In this document: positions 53,776 through 62,972 of the stretch, in pieces
Position numbering within the stretch: the stretch's first letter is position 1
Layout: each line of letters starts with the position of its first letter
NCBI RefSeq assembly: GCF_003076755.1
Contig: NZ_QDKM01000009.1
Location: 41,119 to 105,118, forward strand
Direction of reading: 5' to 3'
Length of the DNA stretch: 64,000 nucleotides
Source: Pararhodobacter oceanensis
GTDB lineage: Bacteria > Pseudomonadota > Alphaproteobacteria > Rhodobacterales > Rhodobacteraceae
The notes under the pieces: model-generated
Told to the model about the DNA's origin: nothing
Seen by the model: the letters and a program-made list of their open reading frames with translations, nothing else
Databases searched by the model: none
Position numbers and translations under genes: made by a program

Positions 53776-55257
53776 TCAGGGTGTCAGGATTTCGGCGCCG
53801 ATCTTGAGGATTTCATCAATCAACAGGTCAAGATCCGCGTCGCGGGTGCGGTGGTTGCAGATCGCCGCGCGCAGGCAGTGGCGGCCACGGATCGTCGTAT
53901 CGGTGATCACCGCGACACCGCTTTCCTGAAGGCGCAGCATGATCTCGGTGTTATGGGCGCGCAGCGCGGCGTCATTCATGCCAGCGGGCGCGTGGCGAAA
54001 ACAGACCACGGTGGTCGCGGTCGGCGCCATCAGTTGCAACGCCGGTTCGGCCTCGATCCTCGCGGTCAGATGGCGGGCCTGAGCGATGGTCTGGTCGAGA
54101 ATACGCCCGAAGGCCGCAACCCCGTGATGGCGCAGCATCATCCAGATTTTCAGCGCCCTGAAGCCGCGGGTGGTCTCGAGCCCGTAGTCATGCAGGAACT
54201 CTGCCGCCGCAAGCCCGCGGGTGGCCACCTGCAGGTATTCCGCCTCTTCGGCAAAGGTCGCCCGATGGATCCTGCGGTCGCGCAGCAACGCGCAGCCCAC
54301 GTCAAAGGGCGCATGCAACCCCTTGTGCAGATCAAGCGCCAGCGAATTCGCGCGCTCCATCCCCGCCACCAGATGGCGGTTTTCCGGCGCAATCGCGAAC
54401 ATCGCCCCGATACAGCCATCGACATGCAGCCAGAGGTCTTCGGCGCGGCACAGATCGGCAATCGCGGGCAAAGGGTCGATCGCGCCGGTGTTGGTGGTGC
54501 CTGCCGTCGCGATGACACAGGCGGGGGTCCGCCCCGCGGCGCGGTCGGCGCGGATGGCGGCGCGCAATGCAGTGATATCCATTCGATAGTTCTGATCCGT
54601 GGCCACGCGGACCAGCGCCTTGCCGCCAAGCCCCAGCAGGTTCATCGCTTTCATATGGCAGGCATGCACTTGATCCGAGGCATAGAAACGCAGCGGCGCG
54701 GCGATCTCGGCAACGCTATGGTGATGCAGATCAAGCCCCGCCTTGGCATTGCGCGCGGCCATAAGCCCGACGATATTGGCCATCGACCCGCCGCTGACCA
54801 GCGCGCCGCTGGCCCCCTCGGGGAAGCCGGTCATCTGCCGCAGCCAGTCGGTGACCTGCCGGTCCACCAGATTGGCGCCGGTATTGCCGCCACCGAGGTT
54901 CGAGCCGTCAATCGCTGCAAGGAAATCCGCCAGCGCGCCGGTCAGACAGCCCGACCCCATATACCACGCCCAGAAACGCGGATGAATATTGCCCATCGCA
55001 TAGGGATAGAGGTTTTGCGTGACATCGGCATAGACCCTGTCCAGCGCGGCGGGGGATTGGGGCGGCGGACCGGTGAAATCGGCCTTGACCGCCTCGGGCA
55101 TCGGTTGCCAGACCGGACCATCACCCAGCCCCTGCAGGCGGGCAATGGCACCCTCCACCATCCCCTGCGCGAGACGGCGCATCTCGTCCCAATTGGCCGG
55201 ATCAAGGGTCTGGTTGTCGCGGGGCTGGGTATCTGGGGGCTGGGTATCTGGGGCCAT
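53776..55257 (-). CDS. PLP-dependent group II decarboxylase
   Basis: A 493-residue amino acid decarboxylase of the aromatic/glutamate type. The PLP lysine is K312 in LALDLHKGLHAPFD, D280 in WLHVDGCIG contacts the pyridine nitrogen and H198 in DQVHACHMK stacks on the ring. Substrate specificity (DOPA/tyrosine/tryptophan-like versus others) cannot be read. The start at 55257 has AGGAGG. The N-terminus contains a duplicated QPPDT stretch caused by a 15-nt tandem repeat (55221-55250). Confidence 0.9.
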   Translation of the reverse strand: MAPDTQPPDTQPRDNQTLDPANWDEMRRLAQGMVEGAIARLQGLGDGPVWQPMPEAVKADFTGPPPQSPAALDRVYADVTQNLYPYAMGNIHPRFWAWYMGSGCLTGALADFLAAIDGSNLGGGNTGANLVDRQVTDWLRQMTGFPEGASGALVSGGSMANIVGLMAARNAKAGLDLHHHSVAEIAAPLRFYASDQVHACHMKAMNLLGLGGKALVRVATDQNYRMDITALRAAIRADRAAGRTPACVIATAGTTNTGAIDPLPAIADLCRAEDLWLHVDGCIGAMFAIAPENRHLVAGMERANSLALDLHKGLHAPFDVGCALLRDRRIHRATFAEEAEYLQVATRGLAAAEFLHDYGLETTRGFRALKIWMMLRHHGVAAFGRILDQTIAQARHLTARIEAEPALQLMAPTATTVVCFRHAPAGMNDAALRAHNTEIMLRLQESGVAVITDTTIRGRHCLRAAICNHRTRDADLDLLIDEILKIGAEILTP

Positions 55258-55397
55258 GCTGCGGCCTCCTTTCGGTTGGATTGCGGCCTGCCCAATCAGG
55301 GCGGGCCGCGGCCCTTGGGTGTGCCCCAAGGACAGGCCGATACGGCGCGCCAAGACGGCAGGCCAGCGAGGCTATGCGCCCCGTCCGGCCTGACCGA

Positions 55398-56483
55398 TCA
55401 CTCGGCGGCCATCCGGTAACCGGGGGTCGACTCCGACAGCGCGCGCTCTTCGTCGTCCATCTCCTCGGGGATATCGGCGAAGAGCGGCGTCGACAGATAG
55501 CGCTCGCCGGTGTCGGGCAACATCGCGAGGATCACCGCCCCCGCCTCTGCCCGCTCTGCAATCTGCATGGCAATGGCAAAACTGGAGCCGCCCGAGATGC
55601 CGGTCAGTATCCCCTCGCGGGCGGCCAGCTTTTGGGCCCAGGCAATGCCCTCGGCACCCGCGACCGGACGCAGCCCGTCATAACCGCCGCTATCCAGCAC
55701 CTCTTGCAACACCAGCGGGATGAAATCAGGCGTCCAGCCTTGGATCGGATGCGGCTCGAAGGCCGGGTGACTGGCGGCGGGCGCACCCTCTGCGCCGCGC
55801 TTCTGCGCAACACCGCTGGCAATCAGCGCGGCGTTTTCCGGCTCGCTCAGCACGATCTTGGTCTCGGGGCGTTCCTTGCGCAGCACACGGGCCAGCCCCG
55901 CGACGGTGCCGCCGGTGCCAAATCCGGTGACCACATAGTCCAGTCTGTCACCGGCGAAATCATTGATGATCTCGCGCGCGGTCGTGGCTTCGTGGATATC
56001 GGCATTGGCGCTGGTCTCGAACTGGCGGGCAAGGAACCAGCCGTGTTTTTCGGCCAGCTCCACCGCTTTCTTATACATGCCCATGCCCTTTTCGGCGCGC
56101 GGCGTCAGCACCACTTTCGCCCCCAGCATCCGCATCAAGCGCCGCCGCTCGACCGAGAAACTATCGGCCATGGTGACCACCAGCGGATAGCCCTTTTGCG
56201 CGCAGACCATGGCCAAGCCGATGCCGGTATTGCCGCTGGTCGCCTCGACCACGGTCTGGCCGGGTTTGAGGGTGCCGGCGCGTTCCGCCGCCTCGATGAT
56301 GTTCAGCGCCAGCCGGTCCTTGACCGAGGCCGCCGGATTGAAGAACTCCGCCTTGACGTAAAGCCGCACACCCTCGGGCGCGAGGTTGTTGATCCGGATC
56401 ACCGGCGTATCGCCCACGGTGTCGAGGATCGAGTTGAACAGCCGCCCGCGTCCCTGCGTCCGGCGAATCGTCTCTGCGGTCAT
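55398..56483 (-). CDS. cysK: Cysteine synthase
   Basis: O-acetylserine sulfhydrylase, the PLP enzyme that makes cysteine from O-acetylserine and sulfide. The PLP lysine K55 is in NPAASVKDR, the phosphate loop has TSGNTG (82-87) and GTGGTVAG, and the end has GISGGSSFAIAMQI. At 361 residues it is longer than typical CysK because of its C-terminal tail (YLSTPLFADIPEEMDDEERALSES is spread over it). The start at 56483 has AGGAG. The decarboxylase follows downstream with a 140-base gap. Confidence 0.93.
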   Translation of the reverse strand: MTAETIRRTQGRGRLFNSILDTVGDTPVIRINNLAPEGVRLYVKAEFFNPAASVKDRLALNIIEAAERAGTLKPGQTVVEATSGNTGIGLAMVCAQKGYPLVVTMADSFSVERRRLMRMLGAKVVLTPRAEKGMGMYKKAVELAEKHGWFLARQFETSANADIHEATTAREIINDFAGDRLDYVVTGFGTGGTVAGLARVLRKERPETKIVLSEPENAALIASGVAQKRGAEGAPAASHPAFEPHPIQGWTPDFIPLVLQEVLDSGGYDGLRPVAGAEGIAWAQKLAAREGILTGISGGSSFAIAMQIAERAEAGAVILAMLPDTGERYLSTPLFADIPEEMDDEERALSESTPGYRMAAE

Positions 56484-56628
56484 GGTGGTCTCCTTTGCTG
56501 CTATGGGTTGGATCGGCGCGATTATTCTTTGGGGGCTGCACCGCATCCTGCAACCACCAATGGCCCTGTGCTTGAAGCCGCCCTGAAGAATTCCTGTAGA
56601 AATACGCAAAAACGCAGTATCTTCGCAT

Positions 56629-58173
56629 ATGGCTTGGCAATTCGGTGATTATCGGCTGGACCCGAAGGGGTTCGAACTCGCCCTGAGGGGCGAGACCGTC
56701 CACGCCGAGCCGCAGGTGCTGGAGTTGATCATCCATCTGGTGCGGCACCGGTCCCGTATGGTCAGCAAGGACGAGATCGCAAATACCATCTGGCCCGACC
56801 GCATTGTCTCGGATGCCAGCATTTCCAGCAGGATCCGCTCGGCCCGTCAGGCCCTCGGCGATGACGGACGCAATCAGGCTCTCATCCGCACCATCCATGG
56901 CAAAGGCTTTCGCTTTGTCGCCGAGGTGACCGAGACTGCCCCCGCGCAGCCCATCCAGCCCTCACCCGCAGCGGATAAGGGCGAGCTGTCACGCCCTTCG
57001 GTGGCGGTCCTGCCCTTCCGGCCCCTTGGCGCGGCGCCCGATCTGGCAATCCTTGCCGAGGCGATCCCCCATGAAATCATTCAGGCACTCTCGCGTCTGC
57101 GCTGGCTGGCGGTGATCGCCCGCGGCTCGTCCTTCCGCTTTCGCCAGAGTCAGAATGAGCCGGAACTGGTCGGCACCGCGCTGGGGGCGGGCTATGTTCT
57201 CTCGGGGGTGATCGAAGGATTGTCCGGCGCCGTTGCCGTGGCCATCGAATTGGTCGATGCAGTCCGGGGCGAGGTGATCTGGGGCGACCGGCTGACCGCC
57301 CCGATAGAGGGGATCGAAGACCTGCGCCAGCGGATCACCACCCATGTTGTCACCGCGCTCGACCTGCATGTGCCGCAAAACGAGGTGCGCCTTGCGATCC
57401 ATTCCGGCGCCGAGAGGCTGGATGCGTGGAAGACCTTCCATCTCGGGCTGAGCCAGCTTTACCGGTTCACACCCGAGGCCAACCAGCTGGCCAAAGGGCA
57501 TTTCCACGGCGCAATCAGGCTCGACCCTCAGTTTGCCCGCGCCCATGCCGGTCTCTCGTTCACCCGCTTTATCGACGCTTTCCTGCATCTCGGGCCGGAT
57601 AGCGGGGCATCGGCGATGGCGGCAAGAACCCATGCCGAGCGCGGTCTGGAACTCGATCCGCTTGATCCCTTCACCCATTACACGATGGGCCGGTCCTATT
57701 GGCTTGCCGATCAGCCCGAGATCGCCGCCGGTTGGTTCGAACGCGCGATCGAGCTCAATCCGAACTATGCGCAGGGTTTCTATGCCAGCGCTTTCACCGC
57801 GCTGATGATCGGCGATATCCCGAAGGTCGATACCGGGCTTGATGCCGCGCTCGGTCTCAGCCCGCTCGATCCGCTGCTCTATGGCATTCGCGGGGTGCGG
57901 GCGCAGGCGCTGATCCAGACCGGCGACACCGCTGCCGCCGCGCGACTGGCCGACCGCGCGGCCTCGACGCCGGGCGCGCATTACCTGATCTCGATGATCG
58001 CCGCCGCGGCCAACGGGCTGGATGGCCGCCAGCAACAGGCCAGCCGCTGGCGCGAGGATGTGTTGCGCCGCAAGCCGGACGCCTCGGTGGCCCAGTATTT
58101 CGCCGCCTTCCCGATCCGCGATAAGGATACACGGGACCGGATCACCGGAGAGTTGACCCGTCAGGGCTTCTGA
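56629..58173 (+). CDS. Winged-helix (OmpR-type) regulator with TPR-like C-terminus
   Basis: A 514-residue one-component regulator. Residues 1-98 form a trans_reg_C domain (MVSKDEIANTIWPDRIVSDASISSRI, then IRTIHGKGFRFVAEV). The middle (about 118-235) begins RPSVAVLPFRPLG and resembles the TolB-like part of CadC/adenylate cyclase-type regulators. The end (about 245-500) has TPR-like helices, for example MGRSYWLADQPEIAAGWFERAIELNPNYAQG. No membrane helix is evident. It is divergent from cysK with a 145-base gap. Confidence 0.85.
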   Translation: MAWQFGDYRLDPKGFELALRGETVHAEPQVLELIIHLVRHRSRMVSKDEIANTIWPDRIVSDASISSRIRSARQALGDDGRNQALIRTIHGKGFRFVAEVTETAPAQPIQPSPAADKGELSRPSVAVLPFRPLGAAPDLAILAEAIPHEIIQALSRLRWLAVIARGSSFRFRQSQNEPELVGTALGAGYVLSGVIEGLSGAVAVAIELVDAVRGEVIWGDRLTAPIEGIEDLRQRITTHVVTALDLHVPQNEVRLAIHSGAERLDAWKTFHLGLSQLYRFTPEANQLAKGHFHGAIRLDPQFARAHAGLSFTRFIDAFLHLGPDSGASAMAARTHAERGLELDPLDPFTHYTMGRSYWLADQPEIAAGWFERAIELNPNYAQGFYASAFTALMIGDIPKVDTGLDAALGLSPLDPLLYGIRGVRAQALIQTGDTAAAARLADRAASTPGAHYLISMIAAAANGLDGRQQQASRWREDVLRRKPDASVAQYFAAFPIRDKDTRDRITGELTRQGF

Positions 58174-58309
58174 CCGGCGCGCACCCCCGCCGCCGGTCCC
58201 GCACCTGATCAATCGCGCCCGTTGAGCGCAAGCACCTGCACCGAAATCGCGCCATCGGTGATCAGCCCACTGGCAGGATGGCCCAGCGCAGGTGCTTCAT
58301 CCTGTGAGG

Positions 58310-58783
58310 TCATAGCTGCGTCGGGTTCGGCGCATCGCCATAAACCGCCACGGGATCGAATGTCTTGTGATCCTCGACATAGACCAGCGGCGCGCCTGCC
58401 TCGGCGCCATGGGGCACCGCCCGATAAAAGCACGAGCGGTAGCCGACATGGCAGGAGGCGCCCGAGCCGGTGACATCGACCCGCAGCCAGAGCGCATCCT
58501 GATCGTCGTCGATACGCGCCTCGACCAGTTTCTGCACCAGACCCGAGGTTGCGCCCTTGTGCCATAGCACCCCGCGCGCGCGGCTGAAGTAATGCGCCTC
58601 ACCGGTCTCGATGGTCAGCCGAAAGGCTTCGGCATTCATCCAGCCAAGCATCAGCACCTCACCGGTCGCGGCGTCGGTTGTGATACAGGGCAACACCCCG
58701 TCTGCGCCGAATTTCGGCGCCAGATCAGTGCCTTCCTCGACCTGCTCGACCGACTGTCGGGTGTGGAATTGCAATTTTGACAT
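58310..58783 (-). CDS. hisI: Phosphoribosyl-AMP cyclohydrolase paralogue, zinc ligand altered
   Basis: A 157-residue HisI-type enzyme that would open the PRAMP ring in histidine synthesis. GWMNAEAFRLTIETGEAHYFSRARGVLWHKGATSG and GASCHVGYRSCFYR are diagnostic. Canonical HisI has DCDxD as its first zinc site, but here it reads D92-D93-D94-Q-D, so the first zinc cysteine is replaced by aspartate. C111 and C118 remain. It is divergent from a COG0523 gene across a Zur-like palindrome. A zinc-sparing HisI2 made under zinc limitation is the likely role; the primary hisI should lie elsewhere in the genome. Confidence 0.85.
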   Translation of the reverse strand: MSKLQFHTRQSVEQVEEGTDLAPKFGADGVLPCITTDAATGEVLMLGWMNAEAFRLTIETGEAHYFSRARGVLWHKGATSGLVQKLVEARIDDDQDALWLRVDVTGSGASCHVGYRSCFYRAVPHGAEAGAPLVYVEDHKTFDPVAVYGDAPNPTQL

Positions 58784-58811
58784 CTCGGTCCTTTCGCGGC
58801 TCTTGCCTATA

Positions 58812-58829
58812 GTAATATTATATCATAAC
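58812..58829. promoter_or_regulatory. Candidate Zur operator
   Basis: The 18-mer GTAATATTATATCATAAC is an imperfect A/T-rich palindrome (12 of 18 positions symmetric) in the 91-base gap between the divergent hisI-like and COG0523 genes. It lies 28 bases upstream of the former and 45 of the latter. Its form is like Zur boxes of proteobacteria, which have GTTAT/ATAAC-like half-sites. The surrounding G/C-rich DNA makes it stand out. Confidence 0.55.
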
Positions 58830-58874
58830 ACATCCCGGTTAAAACCAAATCCACAGCGAAAAGGCAAACCGAAA

Positions 58875-60053
58875 ATGGCACTGGAGGACAAACGCGTTCC
58901 GGTCACTTTGCTGACCGGCTTTCTCGGGGCAGGAAAGACAACGCTGCTGAACCACCTGATCCGCGACCCCGAGGCCGGACGGATTGCCGTGATCATGAAT
59001 GAATTCGGCGATGTGGCGCTTGATCACGACCTGATCGAGACGGCGACCGAGGAAACCGTGTTGCTGCAATCGGGCTGTCTTTGCTGCGCGATCCTCGGGG
59101 ATCTGGCCAAGACCCTGACCGGCTTGCAGGCCAAGCGCGATGCCGGAGAGGTCGGTTTCGACAGGGTGGTGATCGAAACCAGCGGCATCGCCGATCCGGG
59201 GCCGATCGTCCATACGCTGGTGACCGACCACCAGATCGCGCGCGCCTTCCGGCTGGATGGTGTGGTGACGCTGGCGGATGCGGCGACGGGGATGACAACC
59301 CTCGACCGGCAATTCGAGGCGGTGCATCAGGCGGCGATCGCGGATCTGCTGATCCTCACGAAAACCGATCTCGTCGATCCCTTTGACCTGCGCCGCTTTG
59401 AGACACGGTTAAGCAAGATCAACGCCTCGGCAAAACGCGTCCATGCCGCCCACGGAAAGGTGCCGCCGGGCATGCTGTTCGGCCTGACCGCGATGCGCGG
59501 GGATGTGACATCGGCGCATGTGGTCCACTGGCTGGGGATATCGACCAAACCCGCGGCAGAGGTGCCAGAGGTGGCGCAAGTGGCCAAATCCGACCCTCTG
59601 GCCGGGCTTTCGGGCATTCTCGCCAAACCCTCGGCACCGCTGGGTTTCACCCCGTCACCGCCAGCCACGAACCCCCGCCATGACCACCAGATCAGCTCGG
59701 CCTCCATCGAGGTGAGCGACCCGATTCCGGTCAATATCTTTGATGCCTGGCTGGATGGGCTGGTCGCGCTCAGGGGGCCGGACATCCTGCGGATGAAAGG
59801 CATCCTGCATGTCGAGGGGCTGCAGTATCCCTTTGTCTTTCACGGGGTGCAGCATATTTTCGACGCCCCCGTGCCGCTGAAATCATGGACCGGCGCGGAC
59901 ACCACCAGCCGCGTCGTGGTCATTGCCCGCGGCTTTGACGAGGCGGAGCTGAACGAGAGCCTCAAACTGCTGTTGATGCGGCCCGAGACCACGCCAGAAC
60001 CGCAGGCGCTGCAGGGTGGCATGATGGCCGATACCAGCGAATATCCATTCTGA
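58875..60053 (+). CDS. COG0523 (CobW/ZNG1-like) GTPase metallochaperone
   Basis: A 392-residue G3E-family GTPase. Walker A is GFLGAGKT (15-22), the metal site C68-L-C70-C71 is in SGCLCCAIL, Walker B ends ETSGIADP (101-108) and the base-recognition motif is TKTD (162-165). A short H-D-H cluster (269-271) lies before the CobW C-terminal domain. Such proteins deliver zinc or cobalt to client enzymes. A Zur-like site upstream and the divergent hisI-like gene support a zinc role. Confidence 0.92.
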   Translation: MALEDKRVPVTLLTGFLGAGKTTLLNHLIRDPEAGRIAVIMNEFGDVALDHDLIETATEETVLLQSGCLCCAILGDLAKTLTGLQAKRDAGEVGFDRVVIETSGIADPGPIVHTLVTDHQIARAFRLDGVVTLADAATGMTTLDRQFEAVHQAAIADLLILTKTDLVDPFDLRRFETRLSKINASAKRVHAAHGKVPPGMLFGLTAMRGDVTSAHVVHWLGISTKPAAEVPEVAQVAKSDPLAGLSGILAKPSAPLGFTPSPPATNPRHDHQISSASIEVSDPIPVNIFDAWLDGLVALRGPDILRMKGILHVEGLQYPFVFHGVQHIFDAPVPLKSWTGADTTSRVVVIARGFDEAELNESLKLLLMRPETTPEPQALQGGMMADTSEYPF

Positions 60054-60195
60054 TCCACAGCCGCCGCATTGGCCTTATACGCCCAACGCCGCGAGGCAAT
60101 GGCAACCGGCCTGCGCGCGCGTGCCACCTGCGCAGGCCATCGCCCGCGCACCGCCAAAACCATCCCGACACACTGACAACCACAAGGAACCAGCC

Positions 60196-61395
60196 ATGTC
60201 AGCTATCGATACCCGCCTGCCCGTCACCGTCCTTTCCGGTTTCCTCGGCGCGGGCAAAACCACGCTTCTCAACCGCGTGCTCAACAACCGCGAGGGGCGG
60301 CGCGTCGCGGTCATCGTCAACGATATGTCCGAGGTGAATATCGACGCCGACCTCGTGCGCGAGGGCACCGAATTGTCGCGCTCCGAGGAAAAACTGGTCG
60401 AAATGTCCAACGGCTGCATCTGCTGCACGCTGCGCGACGACCTGTTGCAAGAGGTGCGGCAACTCTCGGAGGAAGGCCGGTTTGACTATCTGCTGATCGA
60501 AAGCACGGGTATTTCCGAGCCCCTGCCGGTGGCCGCAACCTTTGATTTTCGCGACGAACACGGCCAGAGCCTGTCGGATGTGGCGCGGCTCGACACGATG
60601 GTGACAGTCGTGGATGCGGTAAACCTGCTACAGGATTACGCCAGCCATGATTTCCTCACCGACCGCGGCGAATCCCTCGGCGATCAGGACGATCGCAGCC
60701 TCGTCAGCCTGTTGACCGAACAGATCGAATTTGCCGATGTGGTGATCCTCAACAAGGTCTCGGATGCGGGGCCCGAGCGCAGCGCCTCCGCCCGCAAGAT
60801 CATCCGCAGCCTGAACGCCGATGCCAAGATCATCGAAACCGATCACTCCGATGTGCCGCCCGAGAGCATCCTCGATACCGGCCTGTTCGATTTCGACACC
60901 GCGCATGAGCATCCGATGTGGGCCAAGGAGCTCTATGGTTTTGCCAACCATGTGCCCGAAGACGAGGAATACGGCATCACCTCTTTCGTCTATCACGCCC
61001 GCGCGCCCTTTGATCCGGCCAAGCTGCATGATGTGTTGAACGGCCCGCTACCGGGCACGATCCGCGCCAAAGGGCATTTCTGGATCGCAACCCGCCCGGA
61101 TTGGGCCGCCGAATTCAGCCTCGCGGGTTCGATGTCTTCGGTAACGCCGCTGGGGCGCTGGTGGGCCTCGGTGCCGCAAGACCGGCTGCCAACCCATCCC
61201 GAGGCGCAGGCCGAAATCGCCCGCAACTGGGTCGAACCTTGGGGCGACCGGCGGCAGGAGATCGTCTTCATCGGCGCCGGGCTCGAGCGCGAGGTGATCT
61301 GCGCGCTGCTGAATGGCGCCTTGGTGGACACCGCGGAATTCGCGCCCGACGCATGGGTATCCCTGCCCGATCCCTTCCCGCGCTGGAGCGGCTGA
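60196..61395 (+). CDS. COG0523 GTPase, YciC/ZigA-like subfamily
   Basis: A 399-residue G3E GTPase. Walker A is GFLGAGKT (15-22), the metal site C74-I-C76-C77 is in [12 protein letters not shown], and [13 protein letters not shown] and LNKVS complete the GTP site. The EMSNGCICC form and the length match the zinc-regulated YciC/ZigA group, unlike the shorter first copy. AAGGAA precedes the ATG. It is 142 bases after the first COG0523 gene and 38 before the NTF2-like gene. Confidence 0.92.
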   Translation: MSAIDTRLPVTVLSGFLGAGKTTLLNRVLNNREGRRVAVIVNDMSEVNIDADLVREGTELSRSEEKLVEMSNGCICCTLRDDLLQEVRQLSEEGRFDYLLIESTGISEPLPVAATFDFRDEHGQSLSDVARLDTMVTVVDAVNLLQDYASHDFLTDRGESLGDQDDRSLVSLLTEQIEFADVVILNKVSDAGPERSASARKIIRSLNADAKIIETDHSDVPPESILDTGLFDFDTAHEHPMWAKELYGFANHVPEDEEYGITSFVYHARAPFDPAKLHDVLNGPLPGTIRAKGHFWIATRPDWAAEFSLAGSMSSVTPLGRWWASVPQDRLPTHPEAQAEIARNWVEPWGDRRQEIVFIGAGLEREVICALLNGALVDTAEFAPDAWVSLPDPFPRWSG

Positions 61396-61433
61396 GCCAG
61401 CGCGTTTTCCAGCCCGCAACCGGAAGGGTGACA

Positions 61434-61904
61434 ATGATCACATCGCAAGACCTCTTGGCCGCCCGCATGGTGTGGGGCGCGCAGAAAGTGGCGATTTCCA
61501 AGGCCTATGAAGCGCGCGGGCTCGAGGCAGCCCGCACCGCCGCGCTGCGCCATCTGGAGGCGAACTACGGCTATGATCTGGGGCCGGTGATGTTCAAACC
61601 CACGATGGCCAGCGGCGCCCAGAGCTTTCGCCCGACCAAAGCCGGAGCACTCGCCTATTTCTGCGGGCATTCCGCCGAGTATCCCCTTGATACCGGCTTC
61701 GCGATCCGCGGATGGCGCGCGGTCGATAGCGTGACCTCGGCGGAACTCATCGCGGGCGATATCGCCATGTGGATGGGCTGGATCATCCTCACCGATCGCT
61801 CTGGCGCCGTGACCAAGGTCGACAAGAGTTTCGGCTACCAAAAGGACGCGCAGGATGTGCTGCGCATCGTGCTGCATCATTCCTCGCTGCCCTACCAACC
61901 CTGA
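61434..61904 (+). CDS. NTF2/SnoaL-like protein of COG0523 clusters
   Basis: A 156-residue protein with ISKAYEARGLEAARTAALRHLEANYGYDLGPVMFKPT, then SAEYPLDTGFAIRGWRAV, and ending in RIVLHHSSLPYQP. This fits an NTF2-like fold. Homologues next to zinc GTPases are sometimes labelled phosphoribosyl-AMP cyclohydrolase, for which I see no support here. A role as a metal carrier partner is only inferred from context. AAGGG precedes the start. Confidence 0.7.
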   Translation: MITSQDLLAARMVWGAQKVAISKAYEARGLEAARTAALRHLEANYGYDLGPVMFKPTMASGAQSFRPTKAGALAYFCGHSAEYPLDTGFAIRGWRAVDSVTSAELIAGDIAMWMGWIILTDRSGAVTKVDKSFGYQKDAQDVLRIVLHHSSLPYQP

Positions 61905-61959
61905 GGCCCTCCACCGTAGCGCGGCAAACCCTGCGCTACCGGCTTTCGAAAGGATCATC

Positions 61960-62628
61960 ATGACATTTATCCACGCCACCTCGGTTCCGGCGACCGATGC
62001 GCTTGCCGAACACGGGGTCCATCGGGTTGCCACGCCCGAAGCCCTTTCGCTGATCCGCCGCGCCGATTGCGCCGGTGCGATCTGGGAGCGCCAGCCGCTG
62101 CCCAGTTTCAACCGCTGGATCGACGATCTCGCGCCCGATCACCTGCCCAAAGCGCGGATGGTCCTGCCGGTGGTGAGGGTCAGCGAGGCGTTGCAGGAGA
62201 TCACCGGCGCCTGCGGCACGCCCAAGGGTCCGGCGCGCGATCTGCTGGTCGATGATATTTCGGCGCTGGCGGCGATCTTTGCCGAGATCATGCGTGTCGA
62301 TTACCTGCGCCTGCGTCTTGATGTGGTGCGCGGCAACGCCTGTCGCAAATTCCATATCGACGCGGTCACCGCGCGGCTGGTCTGCACCTATCGCGGCACC
62401 GGCACCCAATATGGCATCGCCAATGAAGGCCGCGACCCCGACCGCATCTCGACTGTGCCAAGGGGCGCGCCGATCATGCTGCGCGGAACCCGCTGGCCGG
62501 TGACGCCGGAGCTCAACCTGCGCCACCGCTCGCCGCCGATCGAAGGCAGCGGCGAGACACGGCTGGTTCTGGTGCTCGATCCGATCATCGACCCCGACGA
62601 AGAAACTGTCAGCCATACCCTGCACTGA
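61960..62628 (+). CDS. DUF1826 family protein
   Basis: A 222-residue protein. RADCAGAIWERQPLPSFNRWIDDL at the N-terminus, RNACRKFHIDAVTARLVCTYRGTGTQY (spread over about 125-155; the middle reads CRKFHID) and the C-terminal VLVLDPI match DUF1826. This family is regularly found beside COG0523 genes. The conserved Cys and His residues could bind metal. AAAGGATC precedes the ATG. It is the last gene of the zinc island. Confidence 0.82.
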   Translation: MTFIHATSVPATDALAEHGVHRVATPEALSLIRRADCAGAIWERQPLPSFNRWIDDLAPDHLPKARMVLPVVRVSEALQEITGACGTPKGPARDLLVDDISALAAIFAEIMRVDYLRLRLDVVRGNACRKFHIDAVTARLVCTYRGTGTQYGIANEGRDPDRISTVPRGAPIMLRGTRWPVTPELNLRHRSPPIEGSGETRLVLVLDPIIDPDEETVSHTLH

Positions 62629-62918
62629 TCGCAACTTCTGGGCCGCGGGCGAAGGCAGCACCAGCCCGCGGTGAGGAATGGGCAAACAGCACGATCCTCC
62701 ATGCCGCCATCATGCCAGCCCCCGTCAAGAGCCGCTTTCCCTCGGGATTATTGGTTTTCTTGGCCGCGCTTGCGCGTGGCGGCACCTAGCTTGCCGACAG
62801 CCTCGGGAACTACCCTCCCCCACATCCAATCGCGCAGCCACCTCGCGCGATGTGTCACGCTGGCATTTCATTTCGGCGGTTCCAAAGACCCACGCCAAGA
62901 AAAATCCTCATCCCCTAT

Positions 62919-62940
62919 TGATAATGAATATTCATTATCA
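62919..62940. promoter_or_regulatory. Perfect 22-bp palindrome upstream of the TetR gene
   Basis: The half-sites TGATAATGAAT and ATTCATTATCA are exact reverse complements with no spacer. It ends 32 bases before the TetR start and lies in a gene-free 344-base gap (62629-62972) that shows nothing else. GATAATGA/TCATTATC equals the arms of the E. coli Fur consensus, with a 4-base instead of a 3-base centre. It may be a TetR autoregulatory operator or a Fur-family site. Confidence 0.6.
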
Positions 62941-62972
62941 TAACTACCCATTCTCAGACAGGAGGGTGATCC

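Noticed and set aside
61434..61904. Phosphoribosyl-AMP cyclohydrolase
   Set aside because: None of the HisI motifs (GWMN, WHKGATSG, the cysteine pairs) are present; the sequence pattern fits an NTF2-like fold.
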